The position numbers were made by a program, and so were the translations under genes. This document shows, piece after piece, positions 21,851 to 34,132 of a DNA stretch of 64,000 nucleotides. The notes under the pieces are model-generated. The model saw nothing but the letters and a program-made list of their open reading frames with translations. It did no database searches and was not told where the DNA came from. The DNA comes from Misgurnus anguillicaudatus (taxonomy: Eukaryota > Chordata > Actinopteri > Cypriniformes > Cobitidae): positions 3,401,001-3,465,000 of the forward strand of contig NC_073343.2 in the NCBI RefSeq assembly GCF_027580225.2, given 5' to 3'. Numbering within the stretch: position 1 is the stretch's first letter; each line of letters starts with the position of its first letter.

Positions 21851-22888
21851 ATGGACTTTTTTGTATTGAAAATAAAAAATGATGACAGACGTTTGTGATG
21901 AAAAAAAAAGAAAATTAAAGAAAGCAAGGCAAAAAGACTACTTAAAAATCAGTCCACGGCCAACTAAGCTATCAGTTTCAAAATTTCTATGTAAGAGAAT
22001 ACAACAGTATAAGTCCCCTTCATATTGTTCATCAAGAAACTAATTTTACGATATGTAAAATTGTCTTCATCTTTTTCTATGACTATTGGATATGCTTCAG
22101 TAGAAATCACAATTTAGACTATAACACCTTACAGATACGAATATACAAAATGCTCAATTGCTCAAAATGCACCGTCTATAATCCCAGAAATCAGAAAGTG
22201 AAAATCACTGCACAAAAGCTCAACCGCCACCTCCAATGCCACGGAGTTGTTCTCGCTACACAGTTGCACACACATATATTTGAATATTTTGCAATAAACA
22301 TCAAATCTATTGTCTGTGAGTTTAAACTCGTTAAGTATTTGAATATATAAAAGTAATAGTTTTATTTTGTAGCATCATTTCGAACCTCTATGAAAAAAAA
22401 CGAACATGATAAATCCCTCCAGAAGCAATGCTGTTGATAAAGTGGGTGGTTACTGTTACGCTCTACGATGTTTTGGAATTAAAACTCCTCCCCTATCCCA
22501 AAGACCGCAAATCTAGGTAGCATGACTGAATGGGTCTGTCTCTGCCTCCTAATATAGAGCTTCAGAATTCGAAATCGCACTGTAAACCCGCTCATGTAGA
22601 TAACAGGAAAACACAAAATAATGTGATAATTGCATGATGAAAATGTGCATCATCCTGATTTAAAATAGACATTAATTGGCAACACTTGCATTATGTGCCT
22701 ATAACAAGATGAAGGTGTTAATGAGCTTCGGATTGAAGGAAATTGCTTGCTTGCCACCACAAGATTTTCATTTTTTTTAATTCTGTATTTTGTGGCATAT
22801 TTTTATACCTGTGATGTTATTTAAGGTTTCCTGCATTATTTTTACATTACATTGTCCCACTCTTTGCCACTGTATACAGCACTTTTAT
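21851..22888. other. Non-coding DNA upstream of the beta promoter
   Basis: AT-rich, without recognised elements or exons. Probably alpha-transcript intron and possible distal promoter sequence. Confidence 0.45.
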
Positions 22889-23024
22889 CAGGGTTCCCAC
22901 ACCTTAGTTACCTTCAAATTCAAGGACCTTTCAAGGACTTTCCAGGTCCAATACCCTCAAATTCAAGGACTAAATGTGGGGACACATTTCAAGTGAGAGC
23001 AAGGTTACATCGTGTTACCTTTTA

Positions 23025-23960
23025 AGATACATTGTTACAATTCCCTTTTGAGGGAACTCGCGCTGCGTCACTGCAGTGACACTTTGGGGACGCCTCCAGG
23101 GGTAAGTGCGTCTGAATGCGGGAGCCAGGAAGTATATCGCTATCTGAAATATTGCCAAAGACGGCTTAATGCTGCGTTTACACCAGCTGCGGTAGAGGCG
23201 TGAAGCGCGAGTGATTTCAATGTTAAGTCAATGTGAAGGCGCGTTGACGTGCGTCTGGAGGTCTTGCAGTGCGGATGAGGCGTTTGGCGCAGCGCGGAAG
23301 ACGCGATTCCGCCTCATTTGCACGTCTAGTTTAGGCGAATGGCGCGAATTGAGCGCCTGACACGGTACGCGCGATACACGCAAATGGTGCTTTTTGTGCA
23401 TTTTGCTTTGACGCGAATTGGCGGCTGACGGCCGAGTTGAAAAATTTGATTTTTGACGGAATTTCGCTCCGCGTAAACCAATCAGGAGCCTGCTTGCTGC
23501 TGTGGCGGCAGCCCCGCCCGGAGCCACTCATTCAACCTGAACAAACGCTTGAAATTGTCCGTAATACACATTTCACTTTTGAGTCACGTGACGTTTATCG
23601 ACCCGCTCCGTTTATTTTCCCCCTATAGTAAGGTTACTAAATGCAAACCGGTAACTCTCTCGATAAATGCACAATCAACATCAGTCATCTTGCAAACAGA
23701 CAACCGCATAGCACTTGCCCCTCCCACAAGAAGCGGATTTTGCCTATTACGCGCATTAAATGGTTGCTTTTTCCACGCGCCCCCTCCGCTCTACACGCGC
23801 GAATGCATTAAAACAGTTCAAGTGGCAAATTAGGTGCTGTAGACGCGGTTTTGACACCCGAAGAGCGGTTGGTGTAACCGCAGCATTACAGGGACGCAGG
23901 AGTATGGCAAGTGAGACGCAGCATCTCGTTCCCTTTTCAGGGAACAAGTGTTACATACGT
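23025..23960. mobile_element. Middle nested element with GTTCCCTTTT termini
   Basis: Left TTCCCTTTTGAGGGAAC...CGCTGCGTC and right GACGCAGCATCTCGTTCCC...AGGGAAC are inverted copies of one another. Each terminus itself contains the small palindrome GTTCCCTTTTNAGGGAAC. Exact ends are uncertain by about 10 bases. Confidence 0.65.
23168..23887. mobile_element. Inner nested CpG-rich MITE (GCTGCGTTTACACC ends)
   Basis: The left end AATGCTGCGTTTACACCA pairs with TGGTGTAACCGCAGCATT at the right. The 720-bp interior is unusually CpG-rich for the window. Many short frames are open in it, but none has a recognisable domain. A TWA-type target (PIF/Harbinger) is possible but not proven. Confidence 0.6.
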
Positions 23961-24286
23961 AAACCAAAAAGTTTTTCATGTGTCAAACATAACTATGCAA
24001 AAAAGCAATTTGGTATGAACCAACATTTGCTTACAGAAGATATAAGCATTTAAAGCGAACAGTTTAGCACGTGTGCTTAAAATGTCTAGAATTTTTATAT
24101 TATCCTACACTGCACAGGGAATGATATGGATTTTTTTCCAAAAAAAAAATTCTTGCATAAAATAGATTCAAGCACGTTCAATGACCTGTATCTATGTATG
24201 TATATTATCAAAAACTTCCCAGGGCCAAGAATTTTTCCCTCCAGATTCACAAACTTCAAGAATTTCAAGGACCCGTGGGAACCCTG

Positions 24287-25736
24287 TTATATATGCAAAC
24301 GACTCATGTTATGACTGGTTGGTAATAAGTTGTGTATAACAATTTGACCAAATGATGAATAGGCATTGGTACGCAAACGTATGTTAAACAGATTAATGGA
24401 TGACTTTTTGGCAGAGTCTGTTTTTGCAGTTTAGATTCAATTCGCGGACACAGTTTTGCATTGTTAATGTTGGATGTACACAGTACACTAAACTTTTAAA
24501 GAGTAGAGCAAAGTCTGCTTTTCATCTTATGACCTAGACAAACCAGAGTTTATTGCTTTTGAAACCTTGTGAAATGCTTTTCACAGACAGTGAATACAGT
24601 ATCTGCATGGGAATGATACTGCAATGGTAAATCAGCTCTCCATTGATATTACCCATGGCGAACTACTCTTTTAACTGTTTATTTTAAATCCTCCGTGACT
24701 ATAATCAGTTTGTATTCATTCCACAAGAGGAGCATAGAAAAGATAGAAAAAAACTGTGTTGTAAAGCTAGCCATAGCCATTTATCAAAAGTACTGCCTTT
24801 TTTGTTTCATTCAACTCCAAACTCAGTCCGCCGGAGCTGATTTTACCATGCCTGAGACATTTCTCTGGTGGGTACCTCCGTGCCTCTCATGAGAGAGGAA
24901 AATATCTGCCATTTTAAATTCATGATCAACAAATCTGAGCCTGTACAATTATCTTCTCTCTTCATTTTAATCATTCGGGACTCATTGCTGATCACACATC
25001 TACATTTATCTACCAACAAAAGTATGTTGCTGCTTATTTTGGCGTGCTAAAAAGCATTTCACCTCCCTCTTATCTCAACAGTGCAATACAAGTTGCACAT
25101 CAACTTTAAAATGAGATGCGAGTTAGCAGGAGGTCTACTTTGGAGCCACCTGGAGGACATGCACCATCTTGGTCGACAGATTTGGGATCAGCTCTTAAAA
25201 TCAGACGCAGATGAAGGTGTTTAGCTTGCTGAGGCATCTGCTAAGCTGCCTGGAGCTGTATATGAGGACCTGGATCATGAGCTTGGCTGAAACATCATTA
25301 TCGCTGGATCTGCTAAAATGAAGCATGGAGTCTACAGTATATGTTTAGTTCCATCTATGAATTGTCACCTTAGTCAGATAAAAAAATCTCACAAGATTGA
25401 CAGTTTATGGGGTTGATAAGATAACAATATTTTGCATATCATACAGTATTAAATGCAGGGCCATTTCAGCTACTAATAAAGAAGTTATTTGAAAGTGAGA
25501 AACAATATTTTTTTACAATTTGTGTTATGGGGTTAAAATTTCTTGGTTTCTATTGAAGCATAATAAGCTAAAACTTAAAGGAAAGAAACTGTGACCTTGT
25601 TGAACTCACAACAGTCTACAGTACAACAAAAAATACAGTAGTATGATTTAGTCTTTTTTCAAACTTACTATAGTAGATATTAAAGTATACTACAAGTATG
25701 TCAGTATGTATACTACAGTTTATTCATTCATTATAG
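24287..25736. other. Non-coding DNA, apparently unique
   Basis: No TIRs or exons recognised. 25080-25370 is of higher complexity and could be a conserved non-coding element, but this cannot be judged from one sequence. Confidence 0.4.
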
Positions 25737-25835
25737 TTAAAGGCGGGGTGCATGATTTTTGAGAAATGCTTTGGAAAACGAGGTGGGCCGAGTTCCAAAA
25801 CATACTTGTAGCCAAAACATACTACGTTTTCATAT
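25737..25835 (-). mobile_element. Solo end of TTAA MITE family C
   Basis: TTAAAGGCGGGGTGCATGAT and about 80 following bases match the inverted right arm of the complete copy at 27800-28046 (TTTGGAAAA, GGGCCGAGT, CCAAAACA, ACTTGTAGCCAA). The remainder is missing; a Tc1 MITE begins 27 bp further on. Confidence 0.75.
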
Positions 25836-25861
25836 GGGAGCTAAAATATGAAAAGAGGATA

Positions 25862-26407
25862 TACACTCATCTAAAGGATTATTAGGAACACCCTACTAAT
25901 ACTGTGTTTGACCCCCTTTCGCCTTCAGAACTGCCTTAATTCTACGTGGCATTGATTCAACAAAGTGCGAAAGCATTCTTTAGAAATGTTGGCCCATATT
26001 GATAGGATAGCATCTTGCAGTTGATGCAGATTTGTGGGATGCATTTCAGGGCACGAAAAGATGCTCTATTGGGTTGAGATCTGGTGACTGTGGGGGCCAT
26101 TTTAGTACAGAGAACTCATTTTCATGTATAAGAAACCAATTTGAAATGATTGAAATTATTGAAATTATTCGAGCTTTGTGACATGGTGCATTATCCTGCT
26201 GGAAGTAGCCATCAGAGGATGGTGGTCATAAAGGGATAGGCATGGTCAGAAACAATGCTTAGGTAGGCCATGGCATTAAACAATGCCCAATTGGTACTAA
26301 GGGGCCTAAAGTGTGCCAAGAAAAATCCCCCACACTATTACACCATTGCATTAATGAGAAATTGAACAGGTGTTCCTAATAATCCTTTAGGTGACAAGGT
26401 GAGTGTA
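25862..26407 (-). mobile_element. Internally deleted Tc1-like element
   Basis: Flanked by TA on both sides, with TACACTCATCTAAAGGATT at the left and AATCCTTTAGGTGA...GAGTGTA at the right. The right TIR carries an 8-bp near-duplication (CAAGGTGA). It retains the transposase 3' part in degenerate form and has lost the 5' part near 26330-26345. It keeps a CCCCCACACTATTACACCA patch that is absent from the 9.2-kb copy, so it descends from a different subfamily. Confidence 0.9.
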
Positions 26408-26409
26408 TA

Positions 26410-27425
26410 TTGCTTATTGTAATTCTGGGTTTAATTCGTTTTTATGTTTGATTGTGTTTAAAAAAAAACATGCCAAAACCTTATACTAGACTATAGAAAC
26501 ATTTTTAAAATGATTTATATAAAATATAATTGGAAATGTCTTAATTCAGGACAAAATCACTATCTTCACGAGAAACCGATATAAATCAGGTCATAGCTGT
26601 TTGTTGTCATTTGTAATTAAATGAAAGCCTTATATAAGTTTACCCCGACTTTACAAGCCCACAACCTCTTAACCTATACTACTGTAATGTATAAAACCTT
26701 CCAGCTCACCCCGAGGACCCTCCTTCCCAATCACTCTGCCTCAGGGTCCTTATGTACTCATACAGCCTCTCCACACACCACACAACCCCCCTCACACACA
26801 TAAACACAAACATCATAGAAATGCATTAGCAAGAGAATCCATCAGTAGCCACACACGAATCCTCTCACTCTCCTTCTCAGAGTTTTGAGAAGACTTCTCA
26901 GTGGGTCTCAAGGCAACACTAGTGCACTTTGTTAGGAACTAAATAAAGTAAACTTTGTGACGACTGTAATGACTGCTTGGTATTCCTATGCATGTTCCTG
27001 CTTCAGATGGCGGGTCTTTGGTGTTTTTCAGTTGCCTCGGGGTACCGTCCTCACAGAACGCACAGTGAATTCAATATGACCGAGTGAGGAGCCGTGTCTT
27101 TTCCAGGGTGAGTTCCCTATCCTGAAAAGGCAGACGGGCACGGAAAGCTGAACGCGCGAATGGTAACCTAAAGCTCATTCTGGAAAATCTACAATGCCAA
27201 ACGCTGCAAATGAAACTGATATTTAATCTGATTACGTGAGGAGGATGTTTGGGTAAATAAAATGGAGTTGCGTGATATTGCATCATCTGGATTTTGACAC
27301 TATCGTCGAAACTGACGTGTCGTGTTAGACGGGCAGCTGCAGCTTCAGCAAACTCTGGCTGACGTGACTCGAGGCTAAATGCTGTACATTTCCTATCGCA
27401 TGAAATGCTGTTATATGATTTTCTT
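26410..27425. other. Non-coding DNA
   Basis: 26640-26815 is C-rich and CA-rich but has no exon features. Nothing else recognised. Confidence 0.4.
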
Positions 27426-27694
27426 AATAGGCTTTATGCCCAGCTGCACTACTTCCTGAACTTCAGCCAGCTCCTTGTTTCCTGTCTGCCATTATTGGAC
27501 AAACTGATTAATCCAGGTGTGTCTGATTATTGTTGTTATGACTACTGAGGTCAGGCACACCTGGATTAATCAGTTTGTTTGTGACTACTGAGGTCAGGCA
27601 CACCTGGATTAATCAGTTTGTCCAATAATGGCAGACAGGAAACAAGGAGCTGGCTGAAGTTCAGGAAGTAGTGCAGCTGGGCATAAAGCCTATT
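27426..27694. repeat. Perfect 96-bp inverted repeat (palindrome)
   Basis: Arms 27426-27521 and 27599-27694 are exact reverse complements over all 96 bases I compared. The 77-base spacer contains an extra partial arm copy. A ~41-base unit starting GACTACTGAGGTCAGG occurs twice in tandem (from about 27540 and 27582), so CACACCTGGATTAATCAG appears twice in the same orientation and once inverted. Confidence 0.95.
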
Positions 27695-27799
27695 CTCTTT
27701 AATCGGAATATAATCTCTGCAGTAATAATTCGAAAAGAAAAAACGCTATTTGAGTGTTTGTTTTTAATGCGCCACCATAGGGTTAAGGCTACTGCTCAT

Positions 27800-28046
27800 T
27801 TAAAGGCGGGGTGCATGATCTCTGAAAGCCAATGTTGACATTTGAAATCCCCTAAACAAACACGCCCCTACCCCAATAGAATCTGGACCTTCTTTTGATA
27901 GACCCGCCCCACACATACGCAACCCAGGCAACGATGTAGTTTAGTAGACATGCACCTTAATGGTGATTGGCTACAAGTGTGTTTTGGTACTCGGCCCAAC
28001 TCCCTTTTCCAAAGTGTTTTTCAAAAATCATGCACCCCGCCTTTAA
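27800..28046 (+). mobile_element. TTAA-flanked MITE, family C, complete copy
   Basis: TTAAAGGCGGGGTGCATGAT at the left, ATCATGCACCCCGCCTTTAA at the right, 247 bp. The middle has ACAAACACGCCCCTACCCC and CTTCTTTTGATAGACCCGC, which serve to recognise the disrupted copy at 62-63 kb. Confidence 0.9.
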
Positions 28047-30169
28047 TGCTTTTTCACTTCATCTTTTACAGACTTTAATGTAAAATATAGACGTTTCATC
28101 GGACGCACGTGCGCTAACGCGATACACGCCTGGATCCGAACTTTACTTCCGGAAAATTTACTTTTGTCGAAAATAACAAATGTTTTGGTTTCCTAGGTAA
28201 TCTATGTGTTGTTTTTTGGCTTGTTATATAAATAAAGTACGTTTAAAGAACTTTGTTGTTATTTATTCTTAGTGGAGTTTACCGGAAGTTACGTGCGGAC
28301 CACGACAGTCGCTTGTTTATGTTGTTACTGCTGAAACCATCTATACAAGAAAATTAATTTGTTGAAACTTTTAGACCCGAACCCGCTTGGGTCTCGGGTC
28401 AAACATCGGGCGGACCCGTGAAGACCTCTAGTTTTTAAACGGCAATTATTCTGCAGGCTTTTTTTAAAGAATAATTGTAAAAAAAATTTTTTACAATGTT
28501 TTCAACTTAAACATGCATACATACAACGTTATGCAGCTTAAATATTTAAATATATTATATTACTGAAAAATGCCCATCCCTATTTAAATTGCAGTTTCTT
28601 GTTCCTAATTTATATAACAATCAAGTCCAGAGAGGATTCCTACCAAATTCATTAGCAGTTTTTATATGGTGATACCATGGGATAAACAAATTAAAAATAT
28701 ATCACTTCACAAGTGGTAGCTCCAATTCGTAGAAGTGCAAACATTTCGAAGAACAGCAGAGGACTAATCCACATGCCAGTGGCAAAAACATAGCAACAGA
28801 TGTAAGACATAAAATATGGATGTAATTCTTTGAAATTATTAAGAATTTACTATGATTTCCTTTTGAGTTATGACACAGTTTAGAAATATTAACCCTAAAA
28901 AGAAAAAGGTACAAAAGTCACTGAGAAGGTGCTTTTTAAAAAGCTCCTAATATTTACCATTTTGATACAAATATGTACCTTTCAGGTACTGTACCAGTAT
29001 GTACCTCTATAGGCGCTTTTCCATTGCATAGTACCCCACGGTTTGGTTTGGGTCTGGTCGGGTCAGCTCACCTCACTTTGGCTACAAATAACAAAATATT
29101 ATTAGCTGTGCTGATACTATTTTATGATCACATTACATTATGTTTTATACTTATAGCTTTAATTTTGAAAAGCTGACAATTGTAAAGAAAATGCTAAATA
29201 AAAACCTAAGGCTTTTTAACATATTTTACTAAAGAAATTATACAGTAAGTAATGCCACCCCACCCTCCAAGCCTATGGCATAACAAAGGTGAATCAGGAC
29301 ATTCCTAACTGCGCAGATCTGTTAAACCCTAATAAGCGTTTACTATCCTGGTGTGAAAGAAATGACGATCACAGTCAGTGGAAAACCTTGTTAGGCAGTC
29401 TCATTATACTTGAAGCTGTTTTCAAGATCACCAAAACATTGTCATTTCTATGATTTAAGTGTGTTATTCATATCTAATATGATGCATAAATCAACGCCTG
29501 AATGTAAATGAAACAATTCAAAGCTCAAGAATCGATATAATGAACACCAGATCTCCCAAAATGAACACTTGAAATTGTTGAAAGTGAAACAAAACAAGCA
29601 CTGTGTTTTGTAATGCTTGATTGTAATAAAGTGAGGAAATTCCTTGTTATATAAGTGAGCCATACCTGCATCAGTATGTTTGCACTCTCATATTTGGCTT
29701 TGAGGTCTTTATGGAAAGTTTGGGCAGCGTGAGATTACGTGTTACCCGTCAGATTTCCTCCATGAATTTAAACTGGAGCGATGACAGCTCAAAGGTTTGT
29801 CAGATGGGAGGCAGGCCATAGTGAGGACAGATCTCTGGAGCATTCGGTCCTCAGCAAGCCAGTCTAGTAATTATGGTGCGCTCCAAACCGTGGATACCAC
29901 CACACACAACACTGGCCTGACAGACTGTACTTATCTGTTATCAACCGCAATTAACTTACCAACTAACCATCACTCACTGGCTCCATACAGAGATATAGAC
30001 GCAAAAGCTGTTAGTACCTAATCATCAGTACATTAGAAGAGTAACTAACTAAACTACTGTACTAACTATTCCCGGCACGTAATGATGATGCATGCATGCA
30101 AATCTAAATTTATTTTATATCTAAATATTTTATATTATTAAATGTAATATATTATGGGGCAGACAGGGT
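28047..30169. other. Non-coding DNA with repeat fragments
   Basis: 28375-28432 (GGGTCTCGGGTC...GGACCCGTGAAGACC) and 28880-29080 (GGTACAAAAG, TATGTACCT and GCGCTTTTCCATTGCAT) look like decayed DNA-transposon ends. No gene is recognised. Confidence 0.4.
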
Positions 30170-30958
30170 TTAAAGAAATAGTTCACCCAAAAATGAAAAT
30201 AATGTCATTAAAGATTCACCCTCATGTCGTTCAAAACTCGTAAGACCTCCGTTCATCTTCGAAACACAGTTTAAGATGTTTTATATTTAGTCTGAGAGCT
30301 TGTTGACCCTTGTTGAAGCAACAAAAATACATTTTGGTCTAAAAATAACAAAAATTACAACTTTATTTAACATTGTCTTGTCTTCTGCGTCTGTTTTGAA
30401 GCGCATGCGCGAGACTAAAGTCACGTAACTGCAGTTACGCGGATGACGTATAATGCGGCTGACGTGTTATCTGGTGCGCCCCAGCTGTCTTTTTTTGTGC
30501 GCCCGGGCTTCGTTTACAGTCTGAGAGAGGCGCACGCTGTAAATTTGAAAAAAAAACTTCACAAACATGTCTGAGGATAACACATCATCCACGTCACTGC
30601 AGTCACGTGACTTTATTCTCACGCATGCGCTTCACAACAGACGTAGAAGAGAAGACAATGCTGAATAAAGTCGTAATTTTTGTTATTATTGGACCAAAAT
30701 GTATTTTCGATGCTTTAACACATTCTAACTGACCCACTGATGTCACATGTACTACTTTGATTATGTTTTTATTATCTTTCTGGACTTGGACAGTATACCG
30801 TACATAGATTTTAATGAAGTGTCAACAAGCTCTCGGACTAAATCGAAAACATCTTAAACTGTGTTCTGAAGATGAACGAAGGTCTTACGAGTTTGGAACA
30901 ACATGAGGGTGAGTCATTAATTACATTATTTTTATTTTTGGGTGAACTATCCCTTTAA
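30170..30958. mobile_element. TTAA-flanked palindromic MITE, family D
   Basis: The left end TTAAAGAAATAGTTCACCC and right end GGGTGAACTATCCCTTTAA enclose 789 bp. Further paired arms are CCCTCATGTCGTTC / GAACAACATGAGGG (one mismatch), GACCTCCGTTCATCTTC / GAAGATGAACGAAGGTC, and AAGCGCATGCG / CGCATGCGCTT. The right arm carries an extra ~100-bp unpaired patch near 30725-30830. Confidence 0.85.
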
Positions 30959-33870
30959 GTCTAGTCCCTGACTGAAATGCACACTTGAGCCATCTCAGCT
31001 GAAAACAGCTTGCATTTACATATCTTAAAATACACTATATTAATGCCACTGTTTTGTCTCAATACGGACACTAGTAATGTTTAACTAAGGTAATAACTAA
31101 GGATTAATCTAAACCCTGTCTGGGAAACTGTCCCTATTTTATCTAAGCATGACTCAAAAGTTATTATTTGTTAACTATTAAAACAGCAAAATAATAACAC
31201 CATAGTACAAAAATATTATCAGGCAGCCGTTTTGTCATCTGATGAAAACATAATGTCACATTTTTTCACTTTTCAACATCTCTTTAGGTGCCTAAGCCTG
31301 CAATGCTGTCTGCGTCATGCATCCCTGCCTCCTTTTAATTCTTTTTTTATTGTTTTCCTCTCAGAAATGTCATAAACTATCTTTGGGTGAGGCTTAGATT
31401 TTCCTTTTAAAAGTTTGTGCCTGTTTTCAATCAATAAACTAAAGCAACTGCTGAAAGAAAAACCAGTGAGAACTTTAAGGATTAGGAAGTTTTTTCTTTA
31501 ATACCTTTTCTCACTGAGTGATATGATGTTGAAGCAGATAATTCAGAATTTTATGGTGATGTTTTGAGATAAACCTGAAATATACACATCACTTTCAGCC
31601 GGGTGGATATCTGCAAGTAAATAATTAATAAATAACGCGTCCGATTTCTAGATGTTTCCGATTGGCAAAAAGCATTTGAATCCAATTCCATGTCAATCCT
31701 TGTCATAGAAATGGTAACACGATGAATTGAACTGTGGTATAACTTCCAAAATGCTATAATAACTCTTAAAAAAAAACCAACCACTTTCTAACATGTTGTT
31801 ATTCACATATTTTCTCCCAGATACAATTATCAGCTCTAAACATGCAAAGAGATTCCTGACTGCATGGTGGCTCATTATCAGTCTATTTATGAGCTTCATT
31901 GGGCTTCCGCGCGGTGTATAATTGACAAACTAAATGATCATTATTAATTTGGATCTAATTAGAGGTTTAACGTATTGATTTTTTTAAAAATCCGAATGAA
32001 GAATGACACCCATGCGGTTCATTTGAGAAAGGGCCAGATGCCTGCCGTATTCGCTGCATTAGACATCAGTTTGTTGTGAGCAACTGTTGAGTCTAATAAG
32101 AGACACCGCTGGGATGATGCAGATTGCTATGTCATCATGTCGTTTAGATATGTTTCATTGCATTGGTCTAGGGAAACATCTTGTGCTATTACTGTAGTAG
32201 ACACAAGCCTGTCAGATTGTCATGCGTTTACACAAAGTTATACTATGACTTACATGGGCTACTGCATTATACACATGACGCATCACAGATAAGATCTCTC
32301 ACATCTCAAAAAAATGATACAACAATATGATTAGATAGGGGACCAAACTGAGACCTCCTTGTTAGATTTTTCTTTAGACCTTTTATGTGCAATGTCTCAA
32401 ACTGCTCTGATTTGCCCATACACAAAAATGTGCAATAATAAGTATATATACACACACACTGTAATTCATACTGAAGTAGTGGACTACAAGAATTATTCTA
32501 AGAATTCTTAACAGGCAAATTTGAAAATAACTTTAGCTTAAAGAGATTAGTGTAACGATCACCTAAGCTAACAATTTCTTCATTCTGTAGCAGCTGTTTC
32601 ATTGTTTCAATTATTTATTTATTTCTTAAGCCACTCTCCATATAATAGCCGCGACAGTTTGCAGATAAATTCATGCGGTTGCCATCAACAGAGCATGGCG
32701 ATAAACAAAATCTGGCTGAGCATATTAAAATAACATTTAATTTAGCCGAATCAAATTGAACGGCATGACTCCTGAATGATGTCTCGTGATGTCTAATGCT
32801 TCCTATTTCATGCAGAGTTGGAAGAGGAGGAGACCAGACTGAGGTCACCATAACACCCTGATGCCTGCTCTCAACATGTTTCATTACCCCTCCACGAGCT
32901 CATCTCTGAGTCACTCTGCTTTTGTGAGATGGGACTCGCTACCATGTCAATTGGTATCCAGCATACTGCATGAGCGCTACGAAAATGAGACATGAGCCAA
33001 AATGGAGGGCCTGAGATTCATGGAACGACAGCATTGCATTAGATTATATAAGAGTAGAAAATGATCTAAAATTGGTCTAAAATCTCAGACCGAGCAATGG
33101 CCTTATGAGGAATAAAAATTACACTTCTGCATTTGGCAAATGCTTTGCATTGTATTATATATACTTCATCAGTAATGGTATTAAACCCATGACTTTGACT
33201 ACATGATGAGTATTAAATGTTAAACTATTATATACACATGCACACCTAATAAAAGCAGTGAACATTTTTAGCTCTATATGCAAGATTTGAAATGTAATGT
33301 CATTTTTTGTGATTTACAGATTTTTAAATAAAATGATCCTACATAATTTAAAGAACATTGATTTAATGAATCAAACGTTGATTCTCCTAATTTCAAAATT
33401 AGATTATATGACTTTAGCCTAGATTTAGAGACAGGTCATATATTTTTGTTAAACAAAGAAATCATACTGTACGTATAATACAGTATATTACCCATAGGCA
33501 TTTTTTAGCTTTAAAAGCTGCTCAAAAAGACACATTTACAACCAATAACCTTGGTTAATGTTTCCACCCTCAACAAAACCACCGCTTACACAGCTGCACT
33601 GACGGAAAATGAAGAGAAGTTAAAAAGACTCTTTGCATCTCTATAGCCCATTGGTTTTGATTGCATTATTGCTGTAGGCTCTCAAGTAGCTAACTGATTT
33701 ACTTAAATAGATCACGCTGCTTTTCCAACAATGTACTCAACAAATATTAAGAGCAAACAGGGAGAGTGATGGAATACCTCAGTGGGAATACAGCGGGAAT
33801 ACAGAAACAGAGACCATCTGTATGCATTTCCAAATGTGAAAATGTTCAAGACATCACATAGTGTCTGTAT
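30959..33870. other. Non-coding DNA, mostly unique
   Basis: No TIR pair, SINE or exon recognised. The 89-codon frame at 32615-32884 (minus) has no domain or splice context that I can support. Confidence 0.4.
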
Positions 33871-34132
33871 TAGTATTGGGCGATATTCTCTATGCTGTAA
33901 GATCGCCGATATACGATAGTATCAAGGGATGGGGCAATATTTATTTACTAATTATTTACACATTTTTGACAAACTAAAGCTACTTTACTCAACTGACTAA
34001 TCGCGACTAATCGTTTACAGAATAAAAGTTTATGTTTACATAATATATGTGGGTGTAGGCTACTCTGAATAATAATTATGTATATATGAATACATGCAAA
34101 AGTATATATTTAAGAAATTATGAGCATGCATA

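Larger units (their letters stand above)
22889..24286. mobile_element. Outer hAT-like element, interrupted
   Basis: Begins CAGGGTTCCCAC and ends GTGGGAACCCTG. Subterminal TTCAAATTCAAGGACC on the left pairs in wording with TTCAAGAATTTCAAGGACC on the right. No clear 8-bp TSD was found (ACTTTTAT versus TTATATAT), so the hAT call rests on the termini. It contains two further elements nested one inside the other. Confidence 0.65.

Noticed and set aside
23228..23947. Several 60-99-codon frames on both strands
   Set aside because: CpG-rich interior of the nested MITE has few stop codons; no motif in any of them.
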